A stretch of DNA of 8,264 nucleotides from Bacteroidales bacterium UBA2559 (GCA_002340405.1 DDLZ01000106.1:470-8733), one strand, 5' to 3'. Numbered from the stretch's first letter, positions 1 to 7,100 are shown. The notes: generated from the sequence alone by a model not told the origin. Program-made: numbers and translations.

Positions 1-161
1 ATATTATAGATTTGAAAGAGTATTATCCCTCCCTTTTTGTTTTTTTAACCGGCGGAGATATTAAATTTTTTGATATGAATTGTAAAAGTGGTATTTTTGC
101 AGTCGCCAATCTTGTTTTAAAAGGTTTAGCTTGCATTTTCGATTATAATGAAAAGAGCTGA
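1..161 (+). CDS. coaX: Type III pantothenate kinase, C-terminal end (5' partial)
   Basis: This is the last 52 codons of a gene entering from the left edge; the first complete codon is at 3 and the stop TGA is at 159-161. The translation contains FLTGGD followed about 20 residues later by NLVLKGL and then a DYN terminus. That matches the C-terminal end of type III pantothenate kinases, in which a conserved TGGD motif is followed by a helix carrying an N-L-V-x-x-G-L pattern. The enzyme phosphorylates pantothenate with ATP in the first step of coenzyme A synthesis, in the cytoplasm. The catalytic N-terminal part lies outside the window, so an intact gene cannot be proven. The stop lies 14 bp inside the next gene, which suggests co-transcription or translational coupling. 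This stretch was too short to stand out as an ORF; the call rests on the motif and on its end position. Confidence 0.85.
   Translation, partial: IIDLKEYYPSLFVFLTGGDIKFFDMNCKSGIFAVANLVLKGLACIFDYNEKS
69..99 (+). promoter_or_regulatory. Bacteroides-type promoter inside coaX
   Basis: TTTG at 69-72 is followed after exactly 19 bp by TATTTTTG at 92-99. Both elements fit the known Bacteroidota housekeeping consensus (TTTG about 19-21 bp upstream of TAnnTTTG). The -7 element ends 48 bp before the start of the barrel gene at 148, so transcription would begin near 105 with a leader of roughly 40 nt. The site lies within the coding end of coaX, so it would be an internal promoter allowing the envelope genes to be expressed apart from coaX. 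The AT-rich coding context raises the risk of a chance match. Confidence 0.55.
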
Positions 162-1410
162 CAGGATAAAAAGATATTTTTCTACGGTTGTGTTGGTATG
201 TTTGTTGACAACGATTCGGCTAAGTGCACAGAACGGAATCAATACGCCTTATTCAAGATACGGACTTGGAGTTCTGACTGACGGAAGTACTGCATCAAGT
301 AAAGCTATGGGCGGTATCGGTACCGGTATGCGTATTGCCAATACAATAAATCTGCATAATCCCGCTTCCTACTCATCGGTTGACACGCTCACATTTTTAG
401 CCGATATGGGCATGTCGTTCCAGCACGGTAATTTTCGCGAGAAAGGATTTAAGGTAAATGCACGCAACACCACCGTCGATTATATGGCAATGCAGTTCAG
501 AATTCTTCCTAAGGTTGGTCTAACCGCTGCATTCGTACCTTTTTCAAATGTGGGTTACAACTTTTCGTCAACTACGGTGATCGACCGTAATGACCGAGAA
601 ATTCTTACACGCACCGACCAATATTACGGCACGGGCGGAGTCAGGGAGTTCAAGGGCGGTCTGGGCTGGGCTGCAACCGGATGGCTTTCAGTGGGAATGA
701 ATACGGCTTTTGTTACCGGCGATCTGTCACATTATGTGATTGACAGTTATTCGGATGTTCAGATAAAATCGAGACCTTTGACATATTCTGCCGACTTGCG
801 GGGGGTAAAAATTGATTTAGGGGCGCAGACCACCATGCCGCTGAAAGAGGGCAGGCTGGTTTTAGGTGCAACCTGGTCCCCCGCCACGACACCTGATTGT
901 GATGCCATGCGGATTGAGCTTGGAGGTGACACTATAAAATATGGCGCAGACGGAGCGTTCAGTATGCCTCATCTCTTTTCGGCGGGATTCTCATATGCCG
1001 CCGAAAAACTGATCTTTGGCGCTGATGTTTCATATCAGACATGGTCCGATGCCGCGTTCTTTGAGAGTAAGTATGGGGTTAACAGCGTTAAAGCATCGGC
1101 AGGAGTGCTTTATTGTCCCGACATTTCGGATAAGAACCTGTTCCGTCACAGCACATACCGTGCGGGTATTTCGTACAGACAACCCTATTATAAGATTGAC
1201 GGATACAACGGCCCTACCGAATATTCGGTAAGCGCCGGAATTTCGATTCCGTTTGCTCTTGCATATGACAGCAGGTCTTTTCTGCACATATCGGGACAGT
1301 TTGTAAGGGTTCAGCCCGGAACAGAGGGCATGATTACCGAGAATTACTTTAGGCTGAATGTAGGACTGTCTTTTATGGAACGCTGGTTCAGGAAGATACA
1401 GGCCGATTAA
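148..1410 (+). CDS. Outer-membrane beta-barrel protein of a Bacteroidales family
   Basis: This 420-residue protein is probably an outer-membrane barrel. Residues 1-27 form a signal peptide: basic start, hydrophobic core at about 12-22, and cleavage likely after the SA of LSAQ. After it comes NTPYSRYGLG, then a glycine-rich AMGGIG segment and an N-P-A-S-Y motif (71-75). This arrangement recalls FadL/OmpP1-like and related Bacteroidota barrels, where such a segment precedes the strands. The rest alternates polar and hydrophobic residues with many aromatics and glycines, as expected of beta strands. It ends in a strand-like stretch (about residues 402-415) with FRLNVGLSF followed by MERWF, typical of the family's C-terminus. 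Substrate and function are not readable: it could be a transport channel or a structural barrel. The start at 148 is chosen because it gives the complete signal peptide. It overlaps coaX by 14 bp and lies 75 bp upstream of the TPR gene. Confidence 0.75.
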   Translation: MKRADRIKRYFSTVVLVCLLTTIRLSAQNGINTPYSRYGLGVLTDGSTASSKAMGGIGTGMRIANTINLHNPASYSSVDTLTFLADMGMSFQHGNFREKGFKVNARNTTVDYMAMQFRILPKVGLTAAFVPFSNVGYNFSSTTVIDRNDREILTRTDQYYGTGGVREFKGGLGWAATGWLSVGMNTAFVTGDLSHYVIDSYSDVQIKSRPLTYSADLRGVKIDLGAQTTMPLKEGRLVLGATWSPATTPDCDAMRIELGGDTIKYGADGAFSMPHLFSAGFSYAAEKLIFGADVSYQTWSDAAFFESKYGVNSVKASAGVLYCPDISDKNLFRHSTYRAGISYRQPYYKIDGYNGPTEYSVSAGISIPFALAYDSRSFLHISGQFVRVQPGTEGMITENYFRLNVGLSFMERWFRKIQAD

Positions 1411-1485
1411 TTTAACTTTTATGGTGCCGGCAATATCTTAAAAATAGAGAGAAACAATTTAGAATATATACAGTTATTTACAATT

Positions 1486-2862
1486 ATGAGAAAATTTTTA
1501 TTTGTGACCCTTGCAGCTTTGATGGCAACGGGTGTTTATGCACAGAAGGGCGTAGAAGACGGTTCACGTTACGGTAGGGGAGAGGACAGTATTGAATGCC
1601 TCAGGAATATCAGTATCTATACCGAATACGTCAAGACTGAAAACTACAAGGAGGCATATGAAAACGGATGGAAGGCTGTTTTCAACGATTGCCCTACTGC
1701 ACAGAATGCCACCTATACCAATGGTGTAAGGATTCTGCGTGCACTCTATAAAGAGGAGACAGATCCTGAGAAGAAGGCTCAGTATTCCAATGAACTTATA
1801 CAGGTTTATGAGCAGAGACTTAAATATTTGCCTCAGCTCAACGCGTTAGCCAGTAATCCTGTACGTGAAGGTGAGGTTATTGCGCTCTATTCACATGATT
1901 ATCTTGCCTATAATCCCAAACCGGATCTGGCCAAGGCTTATGAACTTTTACGCAAAGCCGTAACAATGGAGAAGGATCAGTGCATCTATTATGTATTGGC
2001 CGATCTGATGAATGTTTCCTCGCAGAGATACAGGTCTAATATGGACAACGAAGAGTACAGAGAAGCTCTGATTCAAGATTATATTGACTGCGCGAACTAC
2101 ATAGATCCGGTTATTGAGGCTCAGACTGACGATCGGATTAAGCAGGCAGCTATCACGACTAAGAGTAATATTGATGCATACTTCATAAACAGCGGTGCCG
2201 CCGACTGCGATGACCTGCAGAAAATTTACGGTGAGAAAATTGAGGAGCACAAAAATGACCTTGAATATTTGAGTAAGGTACTCGATCTTATGCAGCTCTT
2301 TGACTGCACACACAGTACTGCTTATTTCGCTGCTGCCGAGTATGTCCATGCAGCCGCTCCGACAGTGCAGACTGCAAAGGGTCTGGCTAATCTCTATATT
2401 GTACAGCGGGACGACTATGAAACGGCTCTCGACTATTACGGTCAGGCAGTTGAGATGGAAACCGACAGTGAGAGTTTGTCGGACCTTCACTTCAGGATAG
2501 CTCAGGTATGGAACATGCTGGAAAATGACGATAATAGCCGCTCGGCTATCCAGAAGGCTCTTGCTGCCAACCCCAACAATGGCAATGCATATATACTTCT
2601 TGCACAGCTTTACGCCAGTAATTACAAGTGGACTGACGACCCGGCTCTTAACCGTTGTGCCTTCTTTGCTGTCATTGACAAGCTGGAGCAGGCCCGCAGG
2701 GTTGATTCAGACTCGACAGTCATTGACCGTGCCAACGAGCTTATCAGAGCATATAATGCGCAGACCAACAATATAGAAGAGGATCTTTTCATGCTTGGAA
2801 TCAAACCGGGTGACAAGCTTGAAATCAAGGGCTGGATAAACGAAACAGTCACTATAAGATAA
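1486..2862 (+). CDS. Secreted tetratricopeptide repeat (TPR) protein
   Basis: This 458-residue protein has a clear signal peptide (residues 1-20, ending VYA-Q), so it is probably periplasmic or attached to the outer membrane; there is no lipobox cysteine. The mature part is largely alpha-helical. TPR-like units are easiest to see at about 295-328 (LANLYIVQRDDYETALDYYGQAVEME) and 333-366 (FRIAQVWNML to AAIQ-type KALAANP), with a further degenerate unit at 367-405. An earlier helical pair at about 146-160 (LAKAYELLRKAV) also resembles one. The protein ends FMLGIKPGDKLEIKGWIN followed by ETVTIR, a conserved-looking tail that I associate with Bacteroidota TPR proteins. The family is usually a scaffold; the partner is not known. 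Its stop directly abuts lptC and it follows the barrel gene, so an envelope-assembly role is an inference from context only. Confidence 0.8.
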   Translation: MRKFLFVTLAALMATGVYAQKGVEDGSRYGRGEDSIECLRNISIYTEYVKTENYKEAYENGWKAVFNDCPTAQNATYTNGVRILRALYKEETDPEKKAQYSNELIQVYEQRLKYLPQLNALASNPVREGEVIALYSHDYLAYNPKPDLAKAYELLRKAVTMEKDQCIYYVLADLMNVSSQRYRSNMDNEEYREALIQDYIDCANYIDPVIEAQTDDRIKQAAITTKSNIDAYFINSGAADCDDLQKIYGEKIEEHKNDLEYLSKVLDLMQLFDCTHSTAYFAAAEYVHAAAPTVQTAKGLANLYIVQRDDYETALDYYGQAVEMETDSESLSDLHFRIAQVWNMLENDDNSRSAIQKALAANPNNGNAYILLAQLYASNYKWTDDPALNRCAFFAVIDKLEQARRVDSDSTVIDRANELIRAYNAQTNNIEEDLFMLGIKPGDKLEIKGWINETVTIR

Positions 2863-3447
2863 ATGAAATGTAAGACGGGAGAATTTCCCGGAAAAATACG
2901 ACAGTGCACGGCAATCGTCTTTATGGCGATTGCCCTGTCGTTTCTGTCTCTCTCCTGTCGTAAAAACACCCGTCAGTTGGGTGAGGCGGTTACGAGCCGT
3001 GATTCCATGTCGGTCATGACTACTCTTGGCGTTGATATGCTTATCTCCGAGGAGGGTATAATCCGTTATAAGGTCGAAGCCGAGGAGTGGAAGATATTTG
3101 ATAAGATGGACCCTCCGTTTTACGCCATGGAGAAGGGGGTCAAGCTGGAACTGCTGGACAGTCTCAAACAGGTGGAATCCATGATTCAGGCCGATACTGC
3201 ATACAATTTTTACAATAAGGACCTTTGGGAACTCAGGCACAACGTGCATGCCGAGAATATCAAGAATGAGAAGTTTGATACGCATCTGCTCTTTTGGGAC
3301 AATCGCAGAGGTGTAATCTATTCCGACAGCCTTATTAGAATTGAGCAGGAGAATCAGGTAATAATAGGCCATGGCTTTGAGTCTAACAGTAATATGACGG
3401 ACTACACTATTCGTAAGACCGAAGGTGTTTTTCCCATTCAGGAATAA
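2863..3447 (+). CDS. lptC: LPS export ABC transporter periplasmic component LptC
   Basis: LptC passes lipopolysaccharide from the LptB2FG transporter in the inner membrane to the periplasmic bridge. This 194-residue protein has the expected length. Residues 15-31 are hydrophobic and end in LSLSC, so Cys32 may be a lipidation site, although Ser at -3 is not ideal for a lipobox. The body has a repeating beta pattern: a GIIRYKVEAEEWKIFD segment (about 66-81), DTHLLFWDNRRGVIYSD (about 140-156), and IRIEQENQVIIGHGFESN followed by MTDYTIRKTEGVFPI near the end. The latter matches the conserved C-terminal part of Bacteroidota LptC. The start codon follows the TPR stop TAA without a gap, and the stop overlaps the next ATG as TAATG, so it is almost certainly co-translated with its neighbours. 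The rest of the Lpt machinery is not in the window. Confidence 0.83.
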   Translation: MKCKTGEFPGKIRQCTAIVFMAIALSFLSLSCRKNTRQLGEAVTSRDSMSVMTTLGVDMLISEEGIIRYKVEAEEWKIFDKMDPPFYAMEKGVKLELLDSLKQVESMIQADTAYNFYNKDLWELRHNVHAENIKNEKFDTHLLFWDNRRGVIYSDSLIRIEQENQVIIGHGFESNSNMTDYTIRKTEGVFPIQE

Positions 3448-4709
3448 TGAACCAGACTCTGCTCATACTGCTCGTGGCGCTCTGCTTTTCGGCACTCTTT
3501 TCGGGGCTTGAGATAGCTTTCGTTTCATCGGACAAACTCCGCTTCGAAATGGATTCGGCGCAGAATACCTTCTACTCCAGGATTTTGGGAAAGTTTATAC
3601 GCAATCCGAATCTCTACATTTCGACAATGCTTGTGGGGCACAATGTCTCGCTGGTCATATACAGTACGATGATGGCCCGTGTCATTGACGCTCTGCTGCC
3701 GCCCGGCCTGATAACCAACGAGTTCGTGATGGTGGTTATCACAACTCTGGTCTCGACGTTAATTGTAATTGTGCTTGGTGAATTTGTCCCTAAAATCATT
3801 TTCAGACACAATCCCAATGGTAAATTGAATTTTTTTGCCGTTCCGCTTTATCTCATATATATTATACTCTATCCGATTTCTATGATAGCCACCTGGCTGT
3901 CCCGTATGATGCTGCGTGTAGTCGGGATAAGGATTGATCGCGAGAACAGTAAGAAGGCCTTTTCGAAGGTAGATCTGGATTTTTTTGTACAGTCGAGCCT
4001 TTACGGTGTTCCAAATGACGAAGTTTCCGATCCGGAGGTGCGGATATTTCGGAATGTGCTTGACTTTTCCAATGTCAAAACCCGTGATTGTATGATCCCG
4101 CGCAATGAGATTTGTGCCGTCAGCCTTGACGTTTCATCGGATGTTTTGCTGGATGCCTTTATCGAGACCGGATATTCTAAAATCCTTGTCTATGAGGGCG
4201 ATATGGACCATATTGTAGGTTATATCCATTCATCGGAACTGTTCCGTCACAAAGATGACTGGAAAGAGTATATCCAAACCGTACCGTTCGTCCCCGAAAC
4301 CCTTATGGCGCAAAAGCTTATGAATCAACTAATTGCCCGCAAAAAGAGTATCGCCGTGTTGCTGGATGAGTTTGGAGGGACATCGGGCATAGTTTCGTTG
4401 GAAGATATTATTGAGGAGATACTGGGTGAAATAGAGGATGAGCATGACGTAAACCAACTGGTAGCAAAAAAGACCGATGACGGTTATATCCTGTCAGGCA
4501 GGATGGAGATTGACCACGTCAATTCCATGTTCGGCCTGGAAATACCCGAATCGGATGAATACATGACAGTAGGCGGTCTCATACTGGAGAGTGTAGGCGG
4601 TTTCCCGAAGGTAAACGAGACGGTTGAGATAGGGGATTATACATTCCGCATACTCAAAAAGGGCGAAACCAAAATTGAACTGGTCGAACTGAAGGTCGGC
4701 TCGCGATGA
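3447..4709 (+). CDS. CNNM/CBS/CorC-HlyC domain membrane protein (hemolysin-like family)
   Basis: This 420-residue protein has the full domain order of the HlyC/CorC family. An N-terminal CNNM (DUF21) membrane domain has hydrophobic segments at about 3-23, 58-80, 92-110 and 128-150, with the family GE-F-VPK motif at 111-116. A CBS pair follows at about 211-330, with RDCMIPRNEI at 213-222 and DEFGGTSGIVSLEDIIEEILGE at 307-328. A CorC/HlyC C-terminal domain lies at about 343-417 (ILSGRMEIDHVNSMFGLEIP). Relatives transport or sense divalent cations such as magnesium. The historical hemolysin name has little support as a function, and the gliding protein GldE of Bacteroidota has the same architecture, so that is an alternative identity I cannot exclude. 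It overlaps lptC by 1 bp and is followed by a terminator, so it is the last gene of the cluster. Confidence 0.87.
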   Translation: MNQTLLILLVALCFSALFSGLEIAFVSSDKLRFEMDSAQNTFYSRILGKFIRNPNLYISTMLVGHNVSLVIYSTMMARVIDALLPPGLITNEFVMVVITTLVSTLIVIVLGEFVPKIIFRHNPNGKLNFFAVPLYLIYIILYPISMIATWLSRMMLRVVGIRIDRENSKKAFSKVDLDFFVQSSLYGVPNDEVSDPEVRIFRNVLDFSNVKTRDCMIPRNEICAVSLDVSSDVLLDAFIETGYSKILVYEGDMDHIVGYIHSSELFRHKDDWKEYIQTVPFVPETLMAQKLMNQLIARKKSIAVLLDEFGGTSGIVSLEDIIEEILGEIEDEHDVNQLVAKKTDDGYILSGRMEIDHVNSMFGLEIPESDEYMTVGGLILESVGGFPKVNETVEIGDYTFRILKKGETKIELVELKVGSR

Positions 4710-4742
4710 TAGTAGAATATCTTCCGTAAGGCGGTTATACAA

Positions 4743-4770
4743 AATTCATGTAAACAAATTGTTATGAATT
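4743..4770. repeat. Interrupted palindrome downstream of the CNNM gene
   Basis: AATTCAT at 4743-4749 is the exact reverse complement of ATGAATT at 4764-4770. Between them lies a second inverted pair, AACAA (4753-4757) and TTGTT (4759-4763), around a single A. A three-base GTA on the left side breaks overall symmetry. It directly adjoins the terminator hairpin that begins at 4771. It may be an operator for the foldase promoter or an upstream part of the transcript end. AT-rich palindromes arise easily by chance. Confidence 0.4.
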
Positions 4771-4801
4771 AGTCCGATTCGGACTTTTTTTTGTACTTTT
4801 G
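4769..4801 (+). promoter_or_regulatory. Candidate promoter of the foldase gene
   Basis: TACTTTTG at 4794-4801 matches the Bacteroidota -7 element TAnnTTTG exactly. The -33 element is weak: TTAG at 4769-4772 (3 of 4 bases of TTTG) is 21 bp upstream. The -33 region lies within the terminator hairpin, so terminator and promoter occupy the same DNA. The -7 element begins two bases after the T-run. A start near 4807 would give a leader of about 67 nt. Confidence 0.5.
4771..4792 (+). terminator. Rho-independent terminator ending the lptC/CNNM cluster
   Basis: AGTCCG (4771-4776) pairs with CGGACT (4780-4785) around a three-base ATT loop. The last stem base opens a run of eight T (4785-4792). A short GC-containing stem followed at once by a U-tract is a classic intrinsic terminator. 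It lies 62 bp after the CNNM stop codon and would stop the upstream transcript before the foldase gene. The stem is only six base pairs, so termination may be partial. Confidence 0.7.
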
Positions 4802-4812
4802 TGCGTTTTTAT

Positions 4813-4833
4813 CCCTCTCGGCTTCCGACAGGG
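4813..4833 (+). other. Hairpin near the 5' end of the predicted foldase mRNA
   Basis: CCCT (4813-4816) pairs with AGGG (4830-4833) and TCGG (4818-4821) pairs with CCGA (4825-4828) around a CTT loop, with one symmetric C/C mismatch. It would lie a few bases after the predicted transcription start and 40 bp before the start codon. No T-run follows, so it is not a terminator. It could protect the mRNA 5' end or modulate expression; no known riboswitch class is recognised. Confidence 0.4.
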
Positions 4834-4873
4834 CCAAAACAGGATTGAAAATATAAGATAAAACTATAAATAA

Positions 4874-7018
4874 ATGGCAACATTACAGAAAATCAGAAGC
4901 AAAGGACCACTGCTTCTTATCGTGATCGGCATTGCTTTGCTGGCTTTTATTCTTGGTGACGCTTGGAGACTGATCCGTCCCAACCAGGGTGTTCAGTATA
5001 TCGGATCCATTGATGGGAAAAAGATTTCTGCCATGGATTTCCAGAATGAGCTGGAGAGTTATTCCGAAGTGGTACGTTTCAGCACAGGCTTACAGGACTT
5101 TACCGAAGAACAGAATAACCAGATTAAAGATGAGGTCTGGAGCGTCATGGTACGGCGCACCATAATCGAAAAGGAGACCGAAGCCATAGGGCTTAAGGTT
5201 ACCGATGCCGAGATAAGGGAAATTATTGCTCAGGGCACTGACCCTATTTTACAAAATACTCCGTTTAACGATGAAGAGGGCAGGTTTGACGTGGACTATC
5301 TTATGACTTTCCTTGCCGTTTACAATGATCTGGACCAATCTATGATGAGCGCTCAGGATATGAGACAATACGATGCATTGTATAGATATTGGCTCTACAT
5401 TGAGGATAACATCAAGTCAAACCTCCTTTACAGCAAATATATTTCATTGGTAACCGCCGGTCTTGTGCCGAATCCTGTGGCGGCTAAGAATTCGTATGAA
5501 ACACGTGTCAAGAGAAATGATGTCCTGATGGCTTCCATACCTTATTCGTCTGTTGCCGATTCGACCGTGAAGGTTACGGCCGCCGACATAAAGAAGGCCT
5601 ATAGGGAGAATAAGGAGCTTCTGTTTAACTATACAGAGAATCGTGACATATACTACATTGATGTCCCTATCTATCCTTCAACTGCCGATAGTGAAGCTCT
5701 GCTTGCCGAAATGCAGGAGCTGACCGTTCAGCTTGAGGAGGCTCCTTATGATACCGATTTTGCATCTTTACTGCGTCGTGCCGAATCGGAGATCACCTAT
5801 AGCGATGTTCCCCGCTCGGCAACCACTCTGCCTGAGGATGTAGTGGAAAGATTGGATTCGGTAGATTCAAACGGTATGTTCGGACCCTATTACAATCCTT
5901 TTGATGACTCTTATAACTCATTCAGGCTGCTTGGAACCTCTATGGGTTACGATTCGATACAATTCAGTGTTATTCAGGTTGCTACCGGAAATCAGGAGGA
6001 AGACATAAGGATCTCCGACAGTATAACAGATGCTGTAAAGAGGGGTGCCTCTTTCCAGGAACTGGCTGCCAGATATATGCAGTCGGGTCAGCCCGAATGG
6101 TTGCCTGCCGAGGCCTATGAGCCTGCATCAATAACGGGTGACAACGCTCTCTATCTGAACAGACTCAACTCTATGAAGAAGGGTGAGATTGCCAATGTAA
6201 GGCTTACCGGAGGTAATCTGGTGTTTAAGGTGGATGATGTCAGGAACTCCGTAAAGAAGTATGATATGGCGATAATTAAGCGTCAGATACAATTCAGCGA
6301 CGAAACGAGCAATAAGGCATATAATGAACTAAGCATGTTTGTTGCATCAAATACTACACTTGATGATCTCAAGAAGAATGCCGAGGATTCCGACTACCAT
6401 TTGCTTTACTATCCCGGTTTTGAGAGTTATATGTACAATGTAGGTGGTGTGCCCAGAACACACGAGGCTTTGCGCTGGTTGTTTGAGGCCGGTGAGGGCG
6501 AGGTTTCACGTATATTTGAGGCAGGTTCGGCTAACGATCATCTTATGGTGGTGGCCGTTGACAAGATCAATCCGCAGGGTTACCGTCCTATCGAGGATGC
6601 CGCTTCGGCGCTTAACCGTAAGGTGCTTAATGAAAAGAAATTCGAGACATTGAAGAGCCGTTTTGACGGAGCCGCTTCAATTGACGAACTGGCTAATGTC
6701 CAGGGCATAAATATTGATACTATCCTTTATGCGAACTTCAATAATCCGGCTTATCTCTCATCGTCGGTGAACAATGAGGCTACAGTGGGTCCCGCAATCA
6801 GCATTCTTGAAAAAGATGTGATGACCAAACCCATGAAGGGGGAATACTGCATATATGTAGCTCAGAAACTGACGGAGGATAACTATCCTACGGAATATGA
6901 CGATGAAGCCGAGAGAGCACGTATTATCTCTATCGATTCGCGTCAGATAGCCAATTCGCTTCTTCAGGAGCTCTATTTCCAGGCCAACATCGAGGATACC
7001 CGTTACAAGATATTCTAA
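4874..7018 (+). CDS. Membrane-anchored SurA/PpiD-like periplasmic foldase
   Basis: This 714-residue protein is anchored by one N-terminal membrane helix (about residues 12-30), with the rest in the periplasm, as in PpiD. A SurA_N-like chaperone region follows: GSIDGKKISAMDFQNELE (44-61), a long helical stretch, then RRTIIEKETEAIGLKVTDAEIREII (94-118). Parvulin-like regions can be made out at about 362-457 (SFQELAARYMQSGQPEWLP, then MKKGEIANVRLTGGNLVFKVDDV) and more weakly at 530-575 (ALRWLFEAGEGEVSRIFEA). They lack the usual G-D-L-G-W loop and other active-site features I would look for, so isomerase activity is doubtful and a chaperone role is more likely. Such proteins help outer-membrane and secreted proteins fold. 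Length fits Bacteroidota peptidylprolyl isomerase homologues. The gene has its own candidate promoter and looks monocistronic. It appears intact despite the toxin-antitoxin genes immediately downstream. Confidence 0.82.
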   Translation: MATLQKIRSKGPLLLIVIGIALLAFILGDAWRLIRPNQGVQYIGSIDGKKISAMDFQNELESYSEVVRFSTGLQDFTEEQNNQIKDEVWSVMVRRTIIEKETEAIGLKVTDAEIREIIAQGTDPILQNTPFNDEEGRFDVDYLMTFLAVYNDLDQSMMSAQDMRQYDALYRYWLYIEDNIKSNLLYSKYISLVTAGLVPNPVAAKNSYETRVKRNDVLMASIPYSSVADSTVKVTAADIKKAYRENKELLFNYTENRDIYYIDVPIYPSTADSEALLAEMQELTVQLEEAPYDTDFASLLRRAESEITYSDVPRSATTLPEDVVERLDSVDSNGMFGPYYNPFDDSYNSFRLLGTSMGYDSIQFSVIQVATGNQEEDIRISDSITDAVKRGASFQELAARYMQSGQPEWLPAEAYEPASITGDNALYLNRLNSMKKGEIANVRLTGGNLVFKVDDVRNSVKKYDMAIIKRQIQFSDETSNKAYNELSMFVASNTTLDDLKKNAEDSDYHLLYYPGFESYMYNVGGVPRTHEALRWLFEAGEGEVSRIFEAGSANDHLMVVAVDKINPQGYRPIEDAASALNRKVLNEKKFETLKSRFDGAASIDELANVQGINIDTILYANFNNPAYLSSSVNNEATVGPAISILEKDVMTKPMKGEYCIYVAQKLTEDNYPTEYDDEAERARIISIDSRQIANSLLQELYFQANIEDTRYKIF

Positions 7019-7019
7019 T

Positions 7020-7035
7020 CCGGTCTGCCGGTCTG
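7020..7035. repeat. Tandem 8-bp repeat after the foldase stop
   Basis: CCGGTCTG occurs twice in direct succession (7020-7027 and 7028-7035), beginning two bases after the foldase stop codon. The two CCGG units could also form a short hairpin with a TCTG loop, but no T-run follows. It is a possible remnant of a transcript end or of an insertion junction at the border to the toxin-antitoxin genes. Chance or replication slippage is equally possible. Confidence 0.45.
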
Positions 7036-7059
7036 AAGTCGAGAATAACTACAAATTTA

Positions 7060-7081
7060 GGCAATAACAATTTTTATTGCC
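7060..7081. promoter_or_regulatory. Perfect palindrome, candidate operator of the toxin-antitoxin promoter
   Basis: GGCAATAA (7060-7067) is the exact reverse complement of TTATTGCC (7074-7081), around a six-base CAATTT centre. It lies 11 bp upstream of the TATATTTG promoter element and covers the place where the -33 element should be. Known AbiEi antitoxins bind inverted repeats of about this size in their promoter and repress their own operon. Position and size therefore suggest the binding site of the gene product encoded at 7127. No T-run follows the second arm, so a terminator is less likely. Confidence 0.55.
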
Positions 7082-7100
7082 AAATAATGTAGTATATTTG
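7071..7100 (+). promoter_or_regulatory. Candidate promoter of the toxin-antitoxin operon
   Basis: TATATTTG at 7093-7100 matches the TAnnTTTG -7 consensus exactly. Upstream only TTTT (7071-7074, 18 bp spacing) approximates the TTTG element, and it falls within the palindrome. The -7 element ends 26 bp before the antitoxin start, giving a leader of about 20 nt. A further small palindrome, TTGT-A-ACAA (7111-7119), lies between the promoter and the start codon. Confidence 0.55.

Noticed and set aside
1425..1432. TGCCGGCA palindrome between the barrel and TPR genes
   Set aside because: Only 8 bp, with no T-run and no nearby promoter element; expected by chance and not convincing as a terminator or operator.
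1948..2490. A 180-codon minus-strand reading frame inside the TPR gene
   Set aside because: It is fully contained in the TPR gene, which has a signal peptide and repeats; the antisense product shows no family features.
2707..3372. A 221-codon minus-strand reading frame across the TPR/lptC junction
   Set aside because: It lies opposite two well-supported genes, its translation shows no recognisable domain or signal peptide, and no promoter precedes it. It is the antisense shadow of lptC.
3447..4709. Calling the CNNM/CBS protein a true hemolysin or firmly GldE
   Set aside because: The domains fit the ion-transport-like family generally; nothing visible shows haemolytic activity, and no other gliding genes are in the window.
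7060..7081. Palindrome as the intrinsic terminator of the foldase gene
   Set aside because: The stem is AT-rich and no T-run follows the second arm; the Ts are in the loop and inner arm. An operator explains the position better.
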